From contig CACWXP010000001.1 of NCBI GenBank assembly GCA_902764875.1, positions 1 to 64,000 on the forward strand: a DNA stretch of 64,000 nucleotides, given 5' to 3'. The position numbers were made by a program, and so were the translations under genes. The stretch is from an uncultured Eubacteriales bacterium (GTDB lineage Bacteria > Bacillota > Clostridia > Christensenellales > Aristaeellaceae). The notes beneath the pieces are model-generated. The model was not told where the DNA came from, did not search any database, and saw only the letters and a list, made by a program, of their open reading frames with translations. Shown here one piece after another: positions 1 to 8,682 of the stretch; positions within the stretch are counted from its first letter, which is position 1; each line of letters starts with the position of its first letter.

Positions 1-1
1 G

Positions 2-562
2 ATCGGACGGACATACGACACGGGACGGCAAAGCACCAATCCGCAGCGGGTAAACATCGGGCTGCAGATTCGGAACGCTCCTACGCTGATGCTTCCGAAT
101 GAGAACTATGAGAAATACTTTGGAAAGGACGGGGAGGAGAAAATGACGGCAAAAGAGAGAACGGCGGCGGAAAACTATGAGGCGACGAGCAATGATTTCT
201 GGCTGCTGAGCTGTATGTTTGATCAGCTGTACTTTGAATTTCAGATTCAGGCACACCGGAATCCGCACTTTATTGTGAACGAATACAAGATTCAGCGGAT
301 CAACAAGGTGCTTGTTCCGCTGAAACGGCTGATGGAGGACAAGCCCTACGGGGTTTTCCTGGAGATTCCGGAGGAACCGGTGGAGGTGCCGGACGACGAA
401 CCGCTGATTACAACCACGCTGGATTCTGCAGACGGATCGCCGGAAGAGCAGCCCGTTCGGTCCGGTAAGACGAAAATGATCGGGCTGGATTACAGCGACG
501 TGGCTTTGCTGATGACGCAATACAAGGGGGCCATGACACGGTTTGCCAGTGATTGCCTGTGA
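2..562 (+). CDS. hypothetical protein, 5' end outside window
   Basis: The frame is open from the first bases of the window, so the gene starts upstream and only its last about 186 codons are seen. The ATG at 89 is probably internal because the codons before it look equally coding. The C-terminal part is acidic and has a helical-looking stretch rich in aromatic residues (FWLLSCMFDQLYFEF) followed by a Pro/Glu/Asp-rich segment. There is no signal peptide or membrane segment in the visible part. I do not recognise the family. A promoter about 40 bases after the stop opens the next operon, so this gene is the end of a separate unit. Confidence 0.6.
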   Translation: MGRTYDTGRQSTNPQRVNIGLQIRNAPTLMLPNENYEKYFGKDGEEKMTAKERTAAENYEATSNDFWLLSCMFDQLYFEFQIQAHRNPHFIVNEYKIQRINKVLVPLKRLMEDKPYGVFLEIPEEPVEVPDDEPLITTTLDSADGSPEEQPVRSGKTKMIGLDYSDVALLMTQYKGAMTRFASDCL

Positions 563-599
563 GGAGATTTGTAAAATTTGGTTAAAAATCACAAAGATA

Positions 600-628
600 T
601 TGCAATGTGCGAAGCCATTTGCTATAAT
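600..628 (+). promoter_or_regulatory. sigma-A-type promoter for the oligosaccharide ABC operon
   Basis: TTGCAA at 600-605, a 17-base spacer, and a perfect TATAAT at 623-628. It lies between the preceding stop (562) and the first permease and reads into the transporter operon. Confidence 0.7.
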
Positions 629-766
629 GAGCTACGGATATAAGAGCTGTTTCTCAGACGGAATTGAATGATGCGGGAGCCGGTTATTTGTGAAAACAGA
701 GATAGAAACCGGTTTCAAACCAGACAGGGCATGACTCACCGGATCGAGAGAAAAGGAGTGAGCGGA

Positions 767-1720
767 TTGCAGAACACAGCGCAGCAGAAAGTTGTGAATT
801 ACAGGAAACCTTCGGTGGGACGAACTTTGGTGCAGAACAGAACGCTGATTTTCATGTGCCTGCCGGCGATCCTGTTCTTCTTCGTTTTTTCCTACCTGCC
901 GATGCCCGGAGCATATATTGCCTTCACAAATTTCCAGTACAACAAAGGGATTTTTGCCAGTCCCTTTGTGGGACTGAAAAATTTCCAGTTTCTTTTCAGT
1001 TCCGGCCAGCTGGGTCTGCTGCTGAAAAACACGGTACTCTACAATCTGGCTTTCATCATATTGGGAAATATCCTGCAGCTGGCGTTTGCCATCATGCTCA
1101 ACGAAGTGGCCAGCAAAGGATATAAAAAGACAGCACAGAGTATCATGTTCCTGCCTTACTTTATTTCAGACGTTCTGGTATCCCTGCTGGTTTATAACCT
1201 GATTAACTATGACTTCGGATTTATCTCCCATCTGGTTCGCAACCTGGGCGGTGAGATGCCGAAGGTTTATCAGAATGCCGGCGCCTGGCCGTTTATCATT
1301 GTGCTGGTTCATTTGTGGAAATCCACCGGCTATGGCACGGTGGTCTACTTCGCCGCGATTACCGGCATGGATTCTTCCATGATGGAAGCAGCCCAGATCG
1401 ACGGCGCCAACGCATGGCAGCGTATCCGGTATATTACCCTGCCTACCTTGAAGCCGACGGTCATTATCCTTTTCCTGTTTGCCATCGGCGGCATTCTGAA
1501 GGGTAATTTCGGCCTGTTCTACAATCTGGTCGGGAACAACTCCATGCTGTTCAAGACCACGGATATTATTGAAACCTATGTGTACCGGTCCATGATGAAC
1601 AGCTTCAACTTCTCCCAGAGCAGCGCCGTGGGTCTGTTCCAGAGTGTGGTTGGGTTCTTTATCGTGCTGGGAGCCAACGCTTTTGTGAAACACCTGGATC
1701 CGGATTATGCCCTGTTCTGA
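767..1720 (+). CDS. ABC transporter permease, LplB-like (oligosaccharide import)
   Basis: Inner-membrane permease of a carbohydrate importer of the LplB type, about 317 residues with six predicted membrane spans. The N-terminal pattern (short basic segment, hydrophobic span, SYLPMPGAYIAFTNFQ) and the EAA loop (MMEAAQIDGANAWQRI, then TLPTLKPT) are typical of the family. The chosen start is TTG at 767, which has AAAAGGAG about 9 bases upstream. ATGs at 668 and 731 are in frame but lack a good ribosome binding site and would add a non-conserved leader. It pairs with the permease at 1745 and the binding protein at 2733, followed by a GH2 hydrolase, which points to import of plant or host oligosaccharides. 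The exact substrate is unknown. Confidence 0.9.
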   Translation: MQNTAQQKVVNYRKPSVGRTLVQNRTLIFMCLPAILFFFVFSYLPMPGAYIAFTNFQYNKGIFASPFVGLKNFQFLFSSGQLGLLLKNTVLYNLAFIILGNILQLAFAIMLNEVASKGYKKTAQSIMFLPYFISDVLVSLLVYNLINYDFGFISHLVRNLGGEMPKVYQNAGAWPFIIVLVHLWKSTGYGTVVYFAAITGMDSSMMEAAQIDGANAWQRIRYITLPTLKPTVIILFLFAIGGILKGNFGLFYNLVGNNSMLFKTTDIIETYVYRSMMNSFNFSQSSAVGLFQSVVGFFIVLGANAFVKHLDPDYALF

Positions 1721-1744
1721 TCACCGGGAAAGGAGAGGAAAGAA

Positions 1745-2674
1745 ATGACTGAAAAGATACAGACCGGTCATGTGATGCATTCATCCCATATCCGGAAGGA
1801 CAAAAGCCAGATTGTGATCAACATCATTACCTATATTTTGGTTACGATCTTCTGCATCATGTGCATCATGCCTTTCTGGATGATTGTTGCATCCTCCTTT
1901 GCCACGGAGGACAGCGTGCGGCGATCCGGTTTCACCCTCTGGCCCACGGAGGTTTCCACCTATTCCTATGAGCTGCTCTTCCGCAGTCCGGATCAGATGA
2001 TCGGAGCCTATATTGTGACCATCTGCCTTACGCTGGCGGGCACCCTGGTGGGTCTGTTCATTATTGCGATGACCGGATATGCGCTGCAACGGAAGGATTT
2101 CCCGCTGCGGAACGGGATCATGTTCTATATCTACTTCACATCCCTGTTCTCGGCGGGTCTGGTTCCATTCTATCTGCTGATTGTTCAGTATCTGAACCTG
2201 CGGGACAGTTACTTCGCTATCCTGCTGCCGTTGCTGATGAGTCCCTGGCTGATCGTGCTGATGAAGAACTTTGTGAAAGCTATTCCCCATGAAATTACCG
2301 AATCCGGCAAAATCGACGGGGCGGGGGACTTCCGGATCTTCTACAGCCTGATTTTGCCGAACCTGAAGCCGGCCCTGGCCACAATCGGACTGTTTCTGGC
2401 CCTGAGTTACTGGAATGAATGGTACTACAGTTCCCTTTTCCTGACCACCAAGGTTGAATACCGGCCGCTGCAGTATCACCTGTATAACGTCATTAACAAA
2501 GTTGCCAGCCTGAAGAATTCCGTGGCAGGTTCCAACGTGGTGATTACGGATCTGCCCGGCGAGACGCTGAAGATGGCGACGGCAGTCGTAGCCACCGGTC
2601 CCATCATCCTGCTGTATCCCTTTGTTCAGAAGTACTTCGTGGCCGGCCTGACTGTCGGTGCGGTTAAAGGCTGA
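1745..2674 (+). CDS. ABC transporter permease, LplC/CarB-like (oligosaccharide import)
   Basis: Second permease of the importer, 309 residues, MalG superfamily. The first membrane span follows a short cytoplasmic head, and the EAA loop is visible as EITESGKIDGAGDFRIFYSLILPNLKPA. The C-terminus (PFVQKYFVAGLTVGAVKG) is the usual ending of LplC-type permeases and is a strong family marker. A good GGAGAGGAAAG binding site precedes the ATG, 24 bases after the preceding gene, so the two are co-transcribed. It should form the heterodimeric channel with the 767-1720 product; the ATPase is not encoded here and is probably a shared MsmK/UgpC-like protein (one candidate is at 49336). Confidence 0.92.
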   Translation: MTEKIQTGHVMHSSHIRKDKSQIVINIITYILVTIFCIMCIMPFWMIVASSFATEDSVRRSGFTLWPTEVSTYSYELLFRSPDQMIGAYIVTICLTLAGTLVGLFIIAMTGYALQRKDFPLRNGIMFYIYFTSLFSAGLVPFYLLIVQYLNLRDSYFAILLPLLMSPWLIVLMKNFVKAIPHEITESGKIDGAGDFRIFYSLILPNLKPALATIGLFLALSYWNEWYYSSLFLTTKVEYRPLQYHLYNVINKVASLKNSVAGSNVVITDLPGETLKMATAVVATGPIILLYPFVQKYFVAGLTVGAVKG

Positions 2675-2732
2675 TTCGAAACGGATTTTTGCCCGGAAAG
2701 GGCTAAATCATAATTATAAAGGAGGAGACCCT

Positions 2733-4259
2733 ATGAAAAAACTGCTTGCTGTTTTCCTGACCCTGGCGATGCTGCTCAGCATCATGCCGGCGGTGGCCGA
2801 AAGTGCCATCGACACTTCTGAGCACGTCAAGATCGTGTATCTGGTTACCGGCGACAAGCCCACCAACCGGACCGATGAAGTGCTTGCGAAGATCAACGAA
2901 CTGCTGACCGAGAAGATCAATGCGGAACTGGAGTTCCGCTGGATCGAGTGGACCGACTGGCAGACTCAGTACAATCTGGCCCTGGCGACCCAGAGCGGCG
3001 ACATCGATCTGATCGGTACGGCTACCGACTGGCTCGATGCATGGCCCAACTGCCAGAAGGGCGCTTTTATGCCCCTGAGCGAGGATATGCTGAAGACCTA
3101 TGCTCCCATGACCTGGGAAAGCGTTTCCGAAGCGCACTGGAACCTGTGCAAATACAATGGCGAAATTTACCTGATTCCTGAAGACAACTATGCGCAGTGG
3201 ACCAACCACGGCTTCATGTACCGCGGCGACTGGGCCAAGGAAGCAGGCCTGGAGAACGGCGTGCATTCCTGGGAAGATCTGGGCAAATACTTTGCCTGGA
3301 TTAAGGAAAACAAGCCGGATGTCGTTCCGTGGGATGCCAACGGCAACGGTTCTTCCTACAGCCCCCAGATGGCCGGCGGCTGGCAGACCTCCCATACCGG
3401 CAACATCGCCATTGAAGGATTCCCGGTAGCAATCTTCTACGGCGAGAGCAAGGAGAATCCCTACACCCTGAGCCGCTATTATCTGGAAGGCGACGAACTG
3501 GTCAATTTCGCGAAGGAAATGAAGGCATGGGCTGACGCCGGCTACTGGCGCGCAGACGTGCTGAACTACACCGGTGACGTCGTTGCCGAAATGGAAGAAG
3601 GCAAAACGGGCGCCCATCAGCACCACACCCAGACCTGGACGACAGAACGGACTACCATGGAACGGAAACAGCCCGGTTCCGATCTCGGCTTCTTCTGGTT
3701 CGGCGAGGAAGCGGGCAATCTGATTTCCCTGAACATCACCCACGGCGCCATGGCTATTGCCGCCCAGAGCAAGAATCCGGAACGCGCGCTGATGGTCTAT
3801 GACCTGATGCGGAACGATCCGGAAATCTATCACCTGATGCAGTACGGCTTCGAAGGCGATATGTACACGGTGGATGAGAACGGCCTGTTCTCCCGTCCCG
3901 ACGGTTTTGAAGATTCCACCGACGGCGTGTCCTTCAACTTCTGGTGGGGCCGTAACGACAACCTGGAATACAAGAACGCCCAGCTCGACTGGGACGCCAT
4001 TACCAAACTGTACGATGTGTACAATCAGGTCAAGATTGACTATCCCTACGGCCAGTACATCTATGACAACAGCATGGTGGGTCCGATGATGGACAGCCTG
4101 AGCAACGTTTACAACACCTATATGCCGCGGATTGTGTTCGGCATGAACGATGATCCGGAAGCGCTGGTGGCGGAATTCCGTCAGGCACTGCAGGATGCAG
4201 GCATCGAAACGGTGATGGCTGAGATCCAGAGCCAAATGGATGCTGTGTACGCCAAATAA
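2733..4259 (+). CDS. extracellular solute-binding protein of the oligosaccharide ABC importer
   Basis: Secreted substrate-binding component, 508 residues. The signal peptide (MKKLLAVFLTLAMLLSIMPAVAE) has no lipobox cysteine, so it appears to be released or held by the membrane partners rather than lipidated; many Clostridia proteins of this class look like this. The mature part resembles LipO/family 1 binding proteins: an early KIVYLVTGDKP strand, an NELLTEKINAELEFRWIEW segment, and aromatic-rich carbohydrate-contact regions (FWWGRND, YAQWTNHG). The start at 2733 is set by GGAGGAG about 7 bases upstream; an in-frame ATG at 2658 overlaps the previous gene and has no site. It is the third gene of the operon and is followed by a strong terminator. 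Confidence 0.92.
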   Translation: MKKLLAVFLTLAMLLSIMPAVAESAIDTSEHVKIVYLVTGDKPTNRTDEVLAKINELLTEKINAELEFRWIEWTDWQTQYNLALATQSGDIDLIGTATDWLDAWPNCQKGAFMPLSEDMLKTYAPMTWESVSEAHWNLCKYNGEIYLIPEDNYAQWTNHGFMYRGDWAKEAGLENGVHSWEDLGKYFAWIKENKPDVVPWDANGNGSSYSPQMAGGWQTSHTGNIAIEGFPVAIFYGESKENPYTLSRYYLEGDELVNFAKEMKAWADAGYWRADVLNYTGDVVAEMEEGKTGAHQHHTQTWTTERTTMERKQPGSDLGFFWFGEEAGNLISLNITHGAMAIAAQSKNPERALMVYDLMRNDPEIYHLMQYGFEGDMYTVDENGLFSRPDGFEDSTDGVSFNFWWGRNDNLEYKNAQLDWDAITKLYDVYNQVKIDYPYGQYIYDNSMVGPMMDSLSNVYNTYMPRIVFGMNDDPEALVAEFRQALQDAGIETVMAEIQSQMDAVYAK

Positions 4260-4272
4260 TTCCTTTTCCTTC

Positions 4273-4315
4273 GGGCTGTCCGCGGTGGAAGACCGCCGGC
4301 GGGCAGCCCCTTTTT
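4273..4315 (+). terminator. rho-independent terminator after the binding-protein gene
   Basis: GGGCTGTCCGC pairs with GCGGGCAGCCC (one G-T wobble), with further GGTGG/CCGCC-type pairing inside, followed by TTTTT at 4311-4315. It sits 14 bases after the stop codon. Some read-through into the GH2 gene at 4366 is likely, as no clear promoter is seen before that gene. Confidence 0.85.
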
Positions 4316-4365
4316 ATGCCCGCGGGCCGCGCGTGAACGGCCGGAGAGCGAAGGAGCGCAGCATC

Positions 4366-6666
4366 ATGAGAAAAGAAATCTGTCTGGACAGAGACTGGCG
4401 GTTTCATTTAGATGAAGCCATTGACGCAAACTTTATGGGCTATGACGATCGGGCATGGCGGGAGGTTGCGCTGCCCCATGACTGGGCCGTAGAGCATCCG
4501 TTTGACGTGCGCTGGTCCAGCGGGACGGGTTATCTGCCCGGCGGAATCGGGTGGTACAGGAAGCATTTTTTTCTTTCGGAAGAAGAGGCCGGCAAACAGG
4601 TCCGGCTTACTTTTCAGGGCGTCAGCAGGCGTGCACGGGTCTGGATCAACAGCAACTATCTGGGACAGCACGCCTATGCATACACCTCTTTCTCATTCGA
4701 CATTACGGAATTCATCCGGCCGGGGGAGAACGTGATCGCGGTGCGGGTGGAACACACGGAGACCGCCGACTCCCGCTGGTATACCGGGAGCGGGATTGAC
4801 CGGCATGTGCTTCTGACGCTAACGGATCCGGTCTGTTTCCGGGAACACGGTGTTTTTGCGGTAACCCAGGGGGCCTGTGCAGACAGAGCAGAGATCCGCA
4901 TCCAGTATGCAACAGAGGGGGCATCTTCCGTCCGGTTCCGGCTGATGACCCGCGAAGGGAAGACCGCCGGCCGAACCACCGGACGGAAACCTTCGGGAAT
5001 GGCGGAGATGGAGGTGATTACGCCCCGGCTTTGGAGTCCGGAGGATCCCTATCTTTATACACTCCGATGCGAGGCGCTGGCGGACGGAAAAGTGCGCGAC
5101 CGCACGGAAATCCCCTTCGGTATTCGGACTTTCCGATTTGATCCGAATTTGGGCTTTTTTCTGAATGAGATCAATATGAAGCTGAAAGGCGTGTGCGTGC
5201 ATCACGACGCCGGCTGCCTCGGAGCTGCCGTGCCGAAGAACGTATGGAAAAACCGGCTGAGCAAGTTCAAAGGGATGGGCTGCAATGCCATTCGAACCGC
5301 ACATAATCCGCCGGATCCGGATCTGCTGGATCTATGCGACGAGATGGGGTTCCTGGTGATGGACGAAGCCTTCGACGAATGGGAAGGCATCAAGAATAAA
5401 TGGTGGCAGGGCCACAATGTCTATCCTCCGAAACACTTCGGATACGGGGAAGACTTTCCGCAATGGCATCGGCAGGATCTTTCTTCGATGGTGCTTCGGG
5501 ACCGGAATCATCCGTGCGTGATCCTCTGGAGCATCGGAAACGAGATCGACTATCCAAACGATCCGTACGTCACGCCGCTGTTCCGGGAAGTGATGGGGAA
5601 CAACGATGCCAACAAGCCGCTGGCGGAGCGTTTATATGATCCGAAAAAACCGGATGCCGGACGCCTGGCAAAGATTGCAGCCGAACTGACGGAGATTGTT
5701 CACGGACTGGACGATTCCCGGCCGGTGACCAGCGCACTGAGCTTTCCGGAACTGAGCAACCGCACCGGCTTTGCGGACGTGCTGGATCTTTCCGGCTATA
5801 ACTACCGGGAGAAATTTTACGAAGAAGATCACGCGAAATGGCCGGAACGGGTGATTCTCGGCAGCGAAAACAGTCATGATCCGGCCGCATGGCGGGAAGT
5901 TGAGGATCATGAGTTTATCGCCGGCCAGTTCCTCTGGACCGGAATTGATTTTCTCGGAGAATGCCCGGGGTGGCCGAATCGGATCAGCCGGGCAGGCGCA
6001 CTGGACCTTCGGGGAAAGGAAAAACCGCTGTATGCACAGCGGCAGGCTTTGTGGACGGAAAAGGAAATGATCCGGATCGCCGTGAGCAGTGCCGACACAG
6101 AGGATCGGGGCGCCTGGGGAGAAAGCTTCCGCTGGGAAGGAAAGGCGGGGGACAGGAAACGGATCTCCTGCTATACCAACGCGGAAGAAGCTGAACTGTT
6201 TCTGAACGGAAAAAGCCTCGGACGGCAAACGGTATCCCGCGCATCCGGGCGGAGGGCTGTATGGCTTGCTGACTACGAGGAAGGCATACTGGAAGCCCGA
6301 ACAGACGGAGCGAGAGATTCTCTGGCCACACCCGAGCAGGCGACAGAAATCCGGATCACGGCAGACAAGCAAAGGCTGTCAGCGGACGGAACGGACACGG
6401 CTCAACTGACGATCGAACTGCTGGACAAAGACGGCCGGCCGGCTTCTGATGAAATGATCATCTGTCAGGTTCTTGGAGACTGCAGCTTGCTCGGCCTGGA
6501 AAACGGAAGGCCGGATGACCTGACATGCTATGCGGAAAACCATCGATTGACCCGGGAAGGTACGCTGACGGTCTACTTGCGTGCAGGCAAATCCAAAGGC
6601 ACCGGAATTCTGCATACCAGAACGTCCGGAGGGCTTCAGGCAAACTGGAGGATGAATTGCCGATAA
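4366..6666 (+). CDS. glycoside hydrolase family 2 (beta-galactosidase/beta-glucuronidase-like)
   Basis: Cytoplasmic exo-glycosidase of 766 residues with no signal peptide. The order is a sugar-binding jelly roll (RDWRFHLDEA, GTGYLPGGIGWYRKHF), an immunoglobulin-like domain, a TIM barrel from about residue 270, then Ig-like C-terminal domains. Hallmarks seen are SRWYTGSGIDRHV, LKGVCVHHDAG, and NAIRTAHNPPDPDLLDLCDEMG. The acid/base is probably Glu393 (IGNEI) and the nucleophile Glu501 (LGSENS). The start at 4366 follows GAAGGAG; an earlier in-frame ATG at 4240 lies inside the preceding gene and terminator. It probably cleaves oligosaccharides brought in by the adjacent importer. Beta-galactosidase, beta-glucuronidase and beta-mannosidase activities cannot be separated by eye. 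Confidence 0.9.
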   Translation: MRKEICLDRDWRFHLDEAIDANFMGYDDRAWREVALPHDWAVEHPFDVRWSSGTGYLPGGIGWYRKHFFLSEEEAGKQVRLTFQGVSRRARVWINSNYLGQHAYAYTSFSFDITEFIRPGENVIAVRVEHTETADSRWYTGSGIDRHVLLTLTDPVCFREHGVFAVTQGACADRAEIRIQYATEGASSVRFRLMTREGKTAGRTTGRKPSGMAEMEVITPRLWSPEDPYLYTLRCEALADGKVRDRTEIPFGIRTFRFDPNLGFFLNEINMKLKGVCVHHDAGCLGAAVPKNVWKNRLSKFKGMGCNAIRTAHNPPDPDLLDLCDEMGFLVMDEAFDEWEGIKNKWWQGHNVYPPKHFGYGEDFPQWHRQDLSSMVLRDRNHPCVILWSIGNEIDYPNDPYVTPLFREVMGNNDANKPLAERLYDPKKPDAGRLAKIAAELTEIVHGLDDSRPVTSALSFPELSNRTGFADVLDLSGYNYREKFYEEDHAKWPERVILGSENSHDPAAWREVEDHEFIAGQFLWTGIDFLGECPGWPNRISRAGALDLRGKEKPLYAQRQALWTEKEMIRIAVSSADTEDRGAWGESFRWEGKAGDRKRISCYTNAEEAELFLNGKSLGRQTVSRASGRRAVWLADYEEGILEARTDGARDSLATPEQATEIRITADKQRLSADGTDTAQLTIELLDKDGRPASDEMIICQVLGDCSLLGLENGRPDDLTCYAENHRLTREGTLTVYLRAGKSKGTGILHTRTSGGLQANWRMNCR

Positions 6667-6698
6667 ACGACATTTGAAGATTGATCCGGATTGAAGGA

Positions 6699-8474
6699 TC
6701 AGTCCGCTTCCGGCGGGAGGTATTGGTTTCGGAAGTTCTTTCTTTCGGCTTCGGTTTCCCAACGGCCGGTGTAGGCTTCGCCGCGGACGATATACAGAAT
6801 GGTTTCCATCGGAACCGGACGGCGAAGCAGGAAGCCCTGGGCCAGGTCACAACCGGCGGACTTCAGGAATGACTGCTGGTCTTCGGTTTCGATCCCTTCC
6901 GCCAGGGTTTCGATTCCCATGGCCCGGGCGATGGAAATCATGGCTTTGATGATTTCCCGGTTGATACCGTTTCGGTCGTCGAGGTGCTGGATCAAGGCCA
7001 TATCGAATTTGATCAGATCCACGTCAAAACGGCTGAAAACATTCAGGGAAGAATAGCCGCTGCCAAAGTCGTCCAGCCAGAGCTTGTAACCCATGTTGCG
7101 CAGGGCACGCAGCTGCTCATGGAATTCTTCGGTGGCGGTGGCCATGTCCTGTTCGGTGATTTCCACGATGATATCACTGCGGGGAATCAGCTGATCCGCA
7201 CCGGTTGAGTGATAGAGGTTTTCAATTTCCTCCGGAATATTCCTGTAATCAAAATCCTGGGCAGCGAAGTTGACGGAGACGGGCAGAAGGGGAAGACCTG
7301 CCGTCAGACGGTCATTGAGCTCCAGAAGGACCTGCTTCATCATATAAAGATCCAGCTTATAGAGGAGGTGATACTTCTCGAGAACGGGGATAAAATCCCC
7401 GGGCGAGATGGTTCCGCGGCCGGGATCGTTCCAGCGGGCCAGGGCTTCAAAGGCGGCTGTTTTGCCGGTTTCAAGCCGGAGAATCCCCTGATAGAAGACA
7501 CGAATCCAGCGCTCGCTGAGGGCGCGGTCCAGGTTTTCGACAATGTAACGCTGATTCCAGTATTCGACATCCGCCTGCTGGGAATGGAAACGGAAGGAAC
7601 GGTTCAGGTCGCTGCCGATGCGCTTCAGGGCGCTCTTGGCGTGGTCGATGGCCTGATAGACATCCATTTTTTCGCCCATATTCACCACGCCGGCCTGGAT
7701 ACCGGTGGTGTTGCCGGAAGCCTCCTGACGGATTCGTCTGTTTGCTTCCAGCATGCGGCGGGACAGCTCCTCCTCCCCGCAGAATTCGTCAATCAGAATG
7801 AAGTGATCATCCGCCCCGCGGGCCACGAGGGCATCGGGAAAGAGCCGGCTCAGGACATCCGCAACGATGCAAAGCAGTTCGTTTCCTTTGGCAAAACCGT
7901 ACTGGTTGTTATAAAACTGCATGAAATTCACATCGGAATAGACCAGCATGGGCGTTTTTCCGTCAAGACGCAGGGCGTGGAGCCGTTCATTGGCAAATTC
8001 CTGCATATAGTTGATGTTGGGCAGACCTGTGAGCGGGTCCCGGTAGAAATGATCCTGGCGGAAGATATCGTATTCTTCATTGGCTTTTTTGATTTCATCC
8101 CGGGCGGCGGAAATATCCTGATAGGTCAGGAGGGCAATCTCCGTCTCGTCCGGCATGGTGTGCCAATATCCCACCGCATGGATGAAGTGATATGAATTCC
8201 CGTGCCTGCTGCGGAAGAACACATCGTAATTGTTTTTATGCTCCGCAAATCCTTTCGACACCCGGCGAACTCGGCCGGCATCGTCCGGATGCATGCTTTC
8301 ATACTGACCGGCCGCGAGCAACTTCATCAGTTTTTCACGATCCATGCCCATCTGATCACAGAGACCGTCCGACACGAGAACGGGGACGACCTTTCCGTTC
8401 AGATACTGGTACATCGCGAAGGGAATGCGCATGGATTCATAGGTCTTGCGGAGCTGATCCGGGAACTGGTACAT
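6699..8474 (-). CDS. PAS-GGDEF-EAL cyclic-di-GMP signalling protein
   Basis: A 591-residue cytoplasmic protein. Residues about 1-125 form a PAS-like sensor (HPDDAGRV, NSYHFIHAVGYW). Residues about 140-300 form a GGDEF domain in which the active-site motif has become GADDH (220-224), so diguanylate cyclase activity is doubtful. The EAL domain starts near 330 and keeps EAL at 343-345, VEITEQD, DDFGSGYSS, the DLIKFD strand and LAEGIET, so it is probably an active phosphodiesterase degrading c-di-GMP. The GGDEF part may bind GTP as a regulator. GGGAGGAA precedes the ATG. It is a single gene, convergent with the GH2 gene and with its own promoter at 8540-8568. Confidence 0.92.
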   Translation of the reverse strand: MYQFPDQLRKTYESMRIPFAMYQYLNGKVVPVLVSDGLCDQMGMDREKLMKLLAAGQYESMHPDDAGRVRRVSKGFAEHKNNYDVFFRSRHGNSYHFIHAVGYWHTMPDETEIALLTYQDISAARDEIKKANEEYDIFRQDHFYRDPLTGLPNINYMQEFANERLHALRLDGKTPMLVYSDVNFMQFYNNQYGFAKGNELLCIVADVLSRLFPDALVARGADDHFILIDEFCGEEELSRRMLEANRRIRQEASGNTTGIQAGVVNMGEKMDVYQAIDHAKSALKRIGSDLNRSFRFHSQQADVEYWNQRYIVENLDRALSERWIRVFYQGILRLETGKTAAFEALARWNDPGRGTISPGDFIPVLEKYHLLYKLDLYMMKQVLLELNDRLTAGLPLLPVSVNFAAQDFDYRNIPEEIENLYHSTGADQLIPRSDIIVEITEQDMATATEEFHEQLRALRNMGYKLWLDDFGSGYSSLNVFSRFDVDLIKFDMALIQHLDDRNGINREIIKAMISIARAMGIETLAEGIETEDQQSFLKSAGCDLAQGFLLRRPVPMETILYIVRGEAYTGRWETEAERKNFRNQYLPPEAD

Positions 8475-8539
8475 GGAGCGTTCCTCCCTGATGAGGTGAT
8501 TCTCAATAAAACGGGGTATCCTCCTTTTTCTGTGCGCCT

Positions 8540-8568
8540 ATTATACAGCATGAGGCGCGATTATACAA
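8540..8568 (-). promoter_or_regulatory. promoter for the PAS-GGDEF-EAL gene
   Basis: On the minus strand: TTGTAT (8568-8563), 17-base spacer, TATAAT (8545-8540). The -10 is perfect and the -35 is weak. A second TATAAT-like box overlaps the -35 region. Confidence 0.5.
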
Positions 8569-8682
8569 GAACGATTTATTTTTCGAAAAGAAGGAACCGG
8601 CCCGGGAATACAGAATCATATATATCATATACAAAAAACCGGACATTTTACGACTGCAACAGAAAAAGATGGGGGTAGCATC

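Noticed and set aside
2703-4235. Minus-strand open frame of about 510 codons
   Set aside because: Antisense to the solute-binding protein gene, which has a signal peptide and good start; this frame has neither.
8475-8682. Purine riboswitch before adenine deaminase
   Set aside because: I looked for the conserved core and paired P1-P3 elements here and before xpt (40912-41026) and found none; only promoters are visible.
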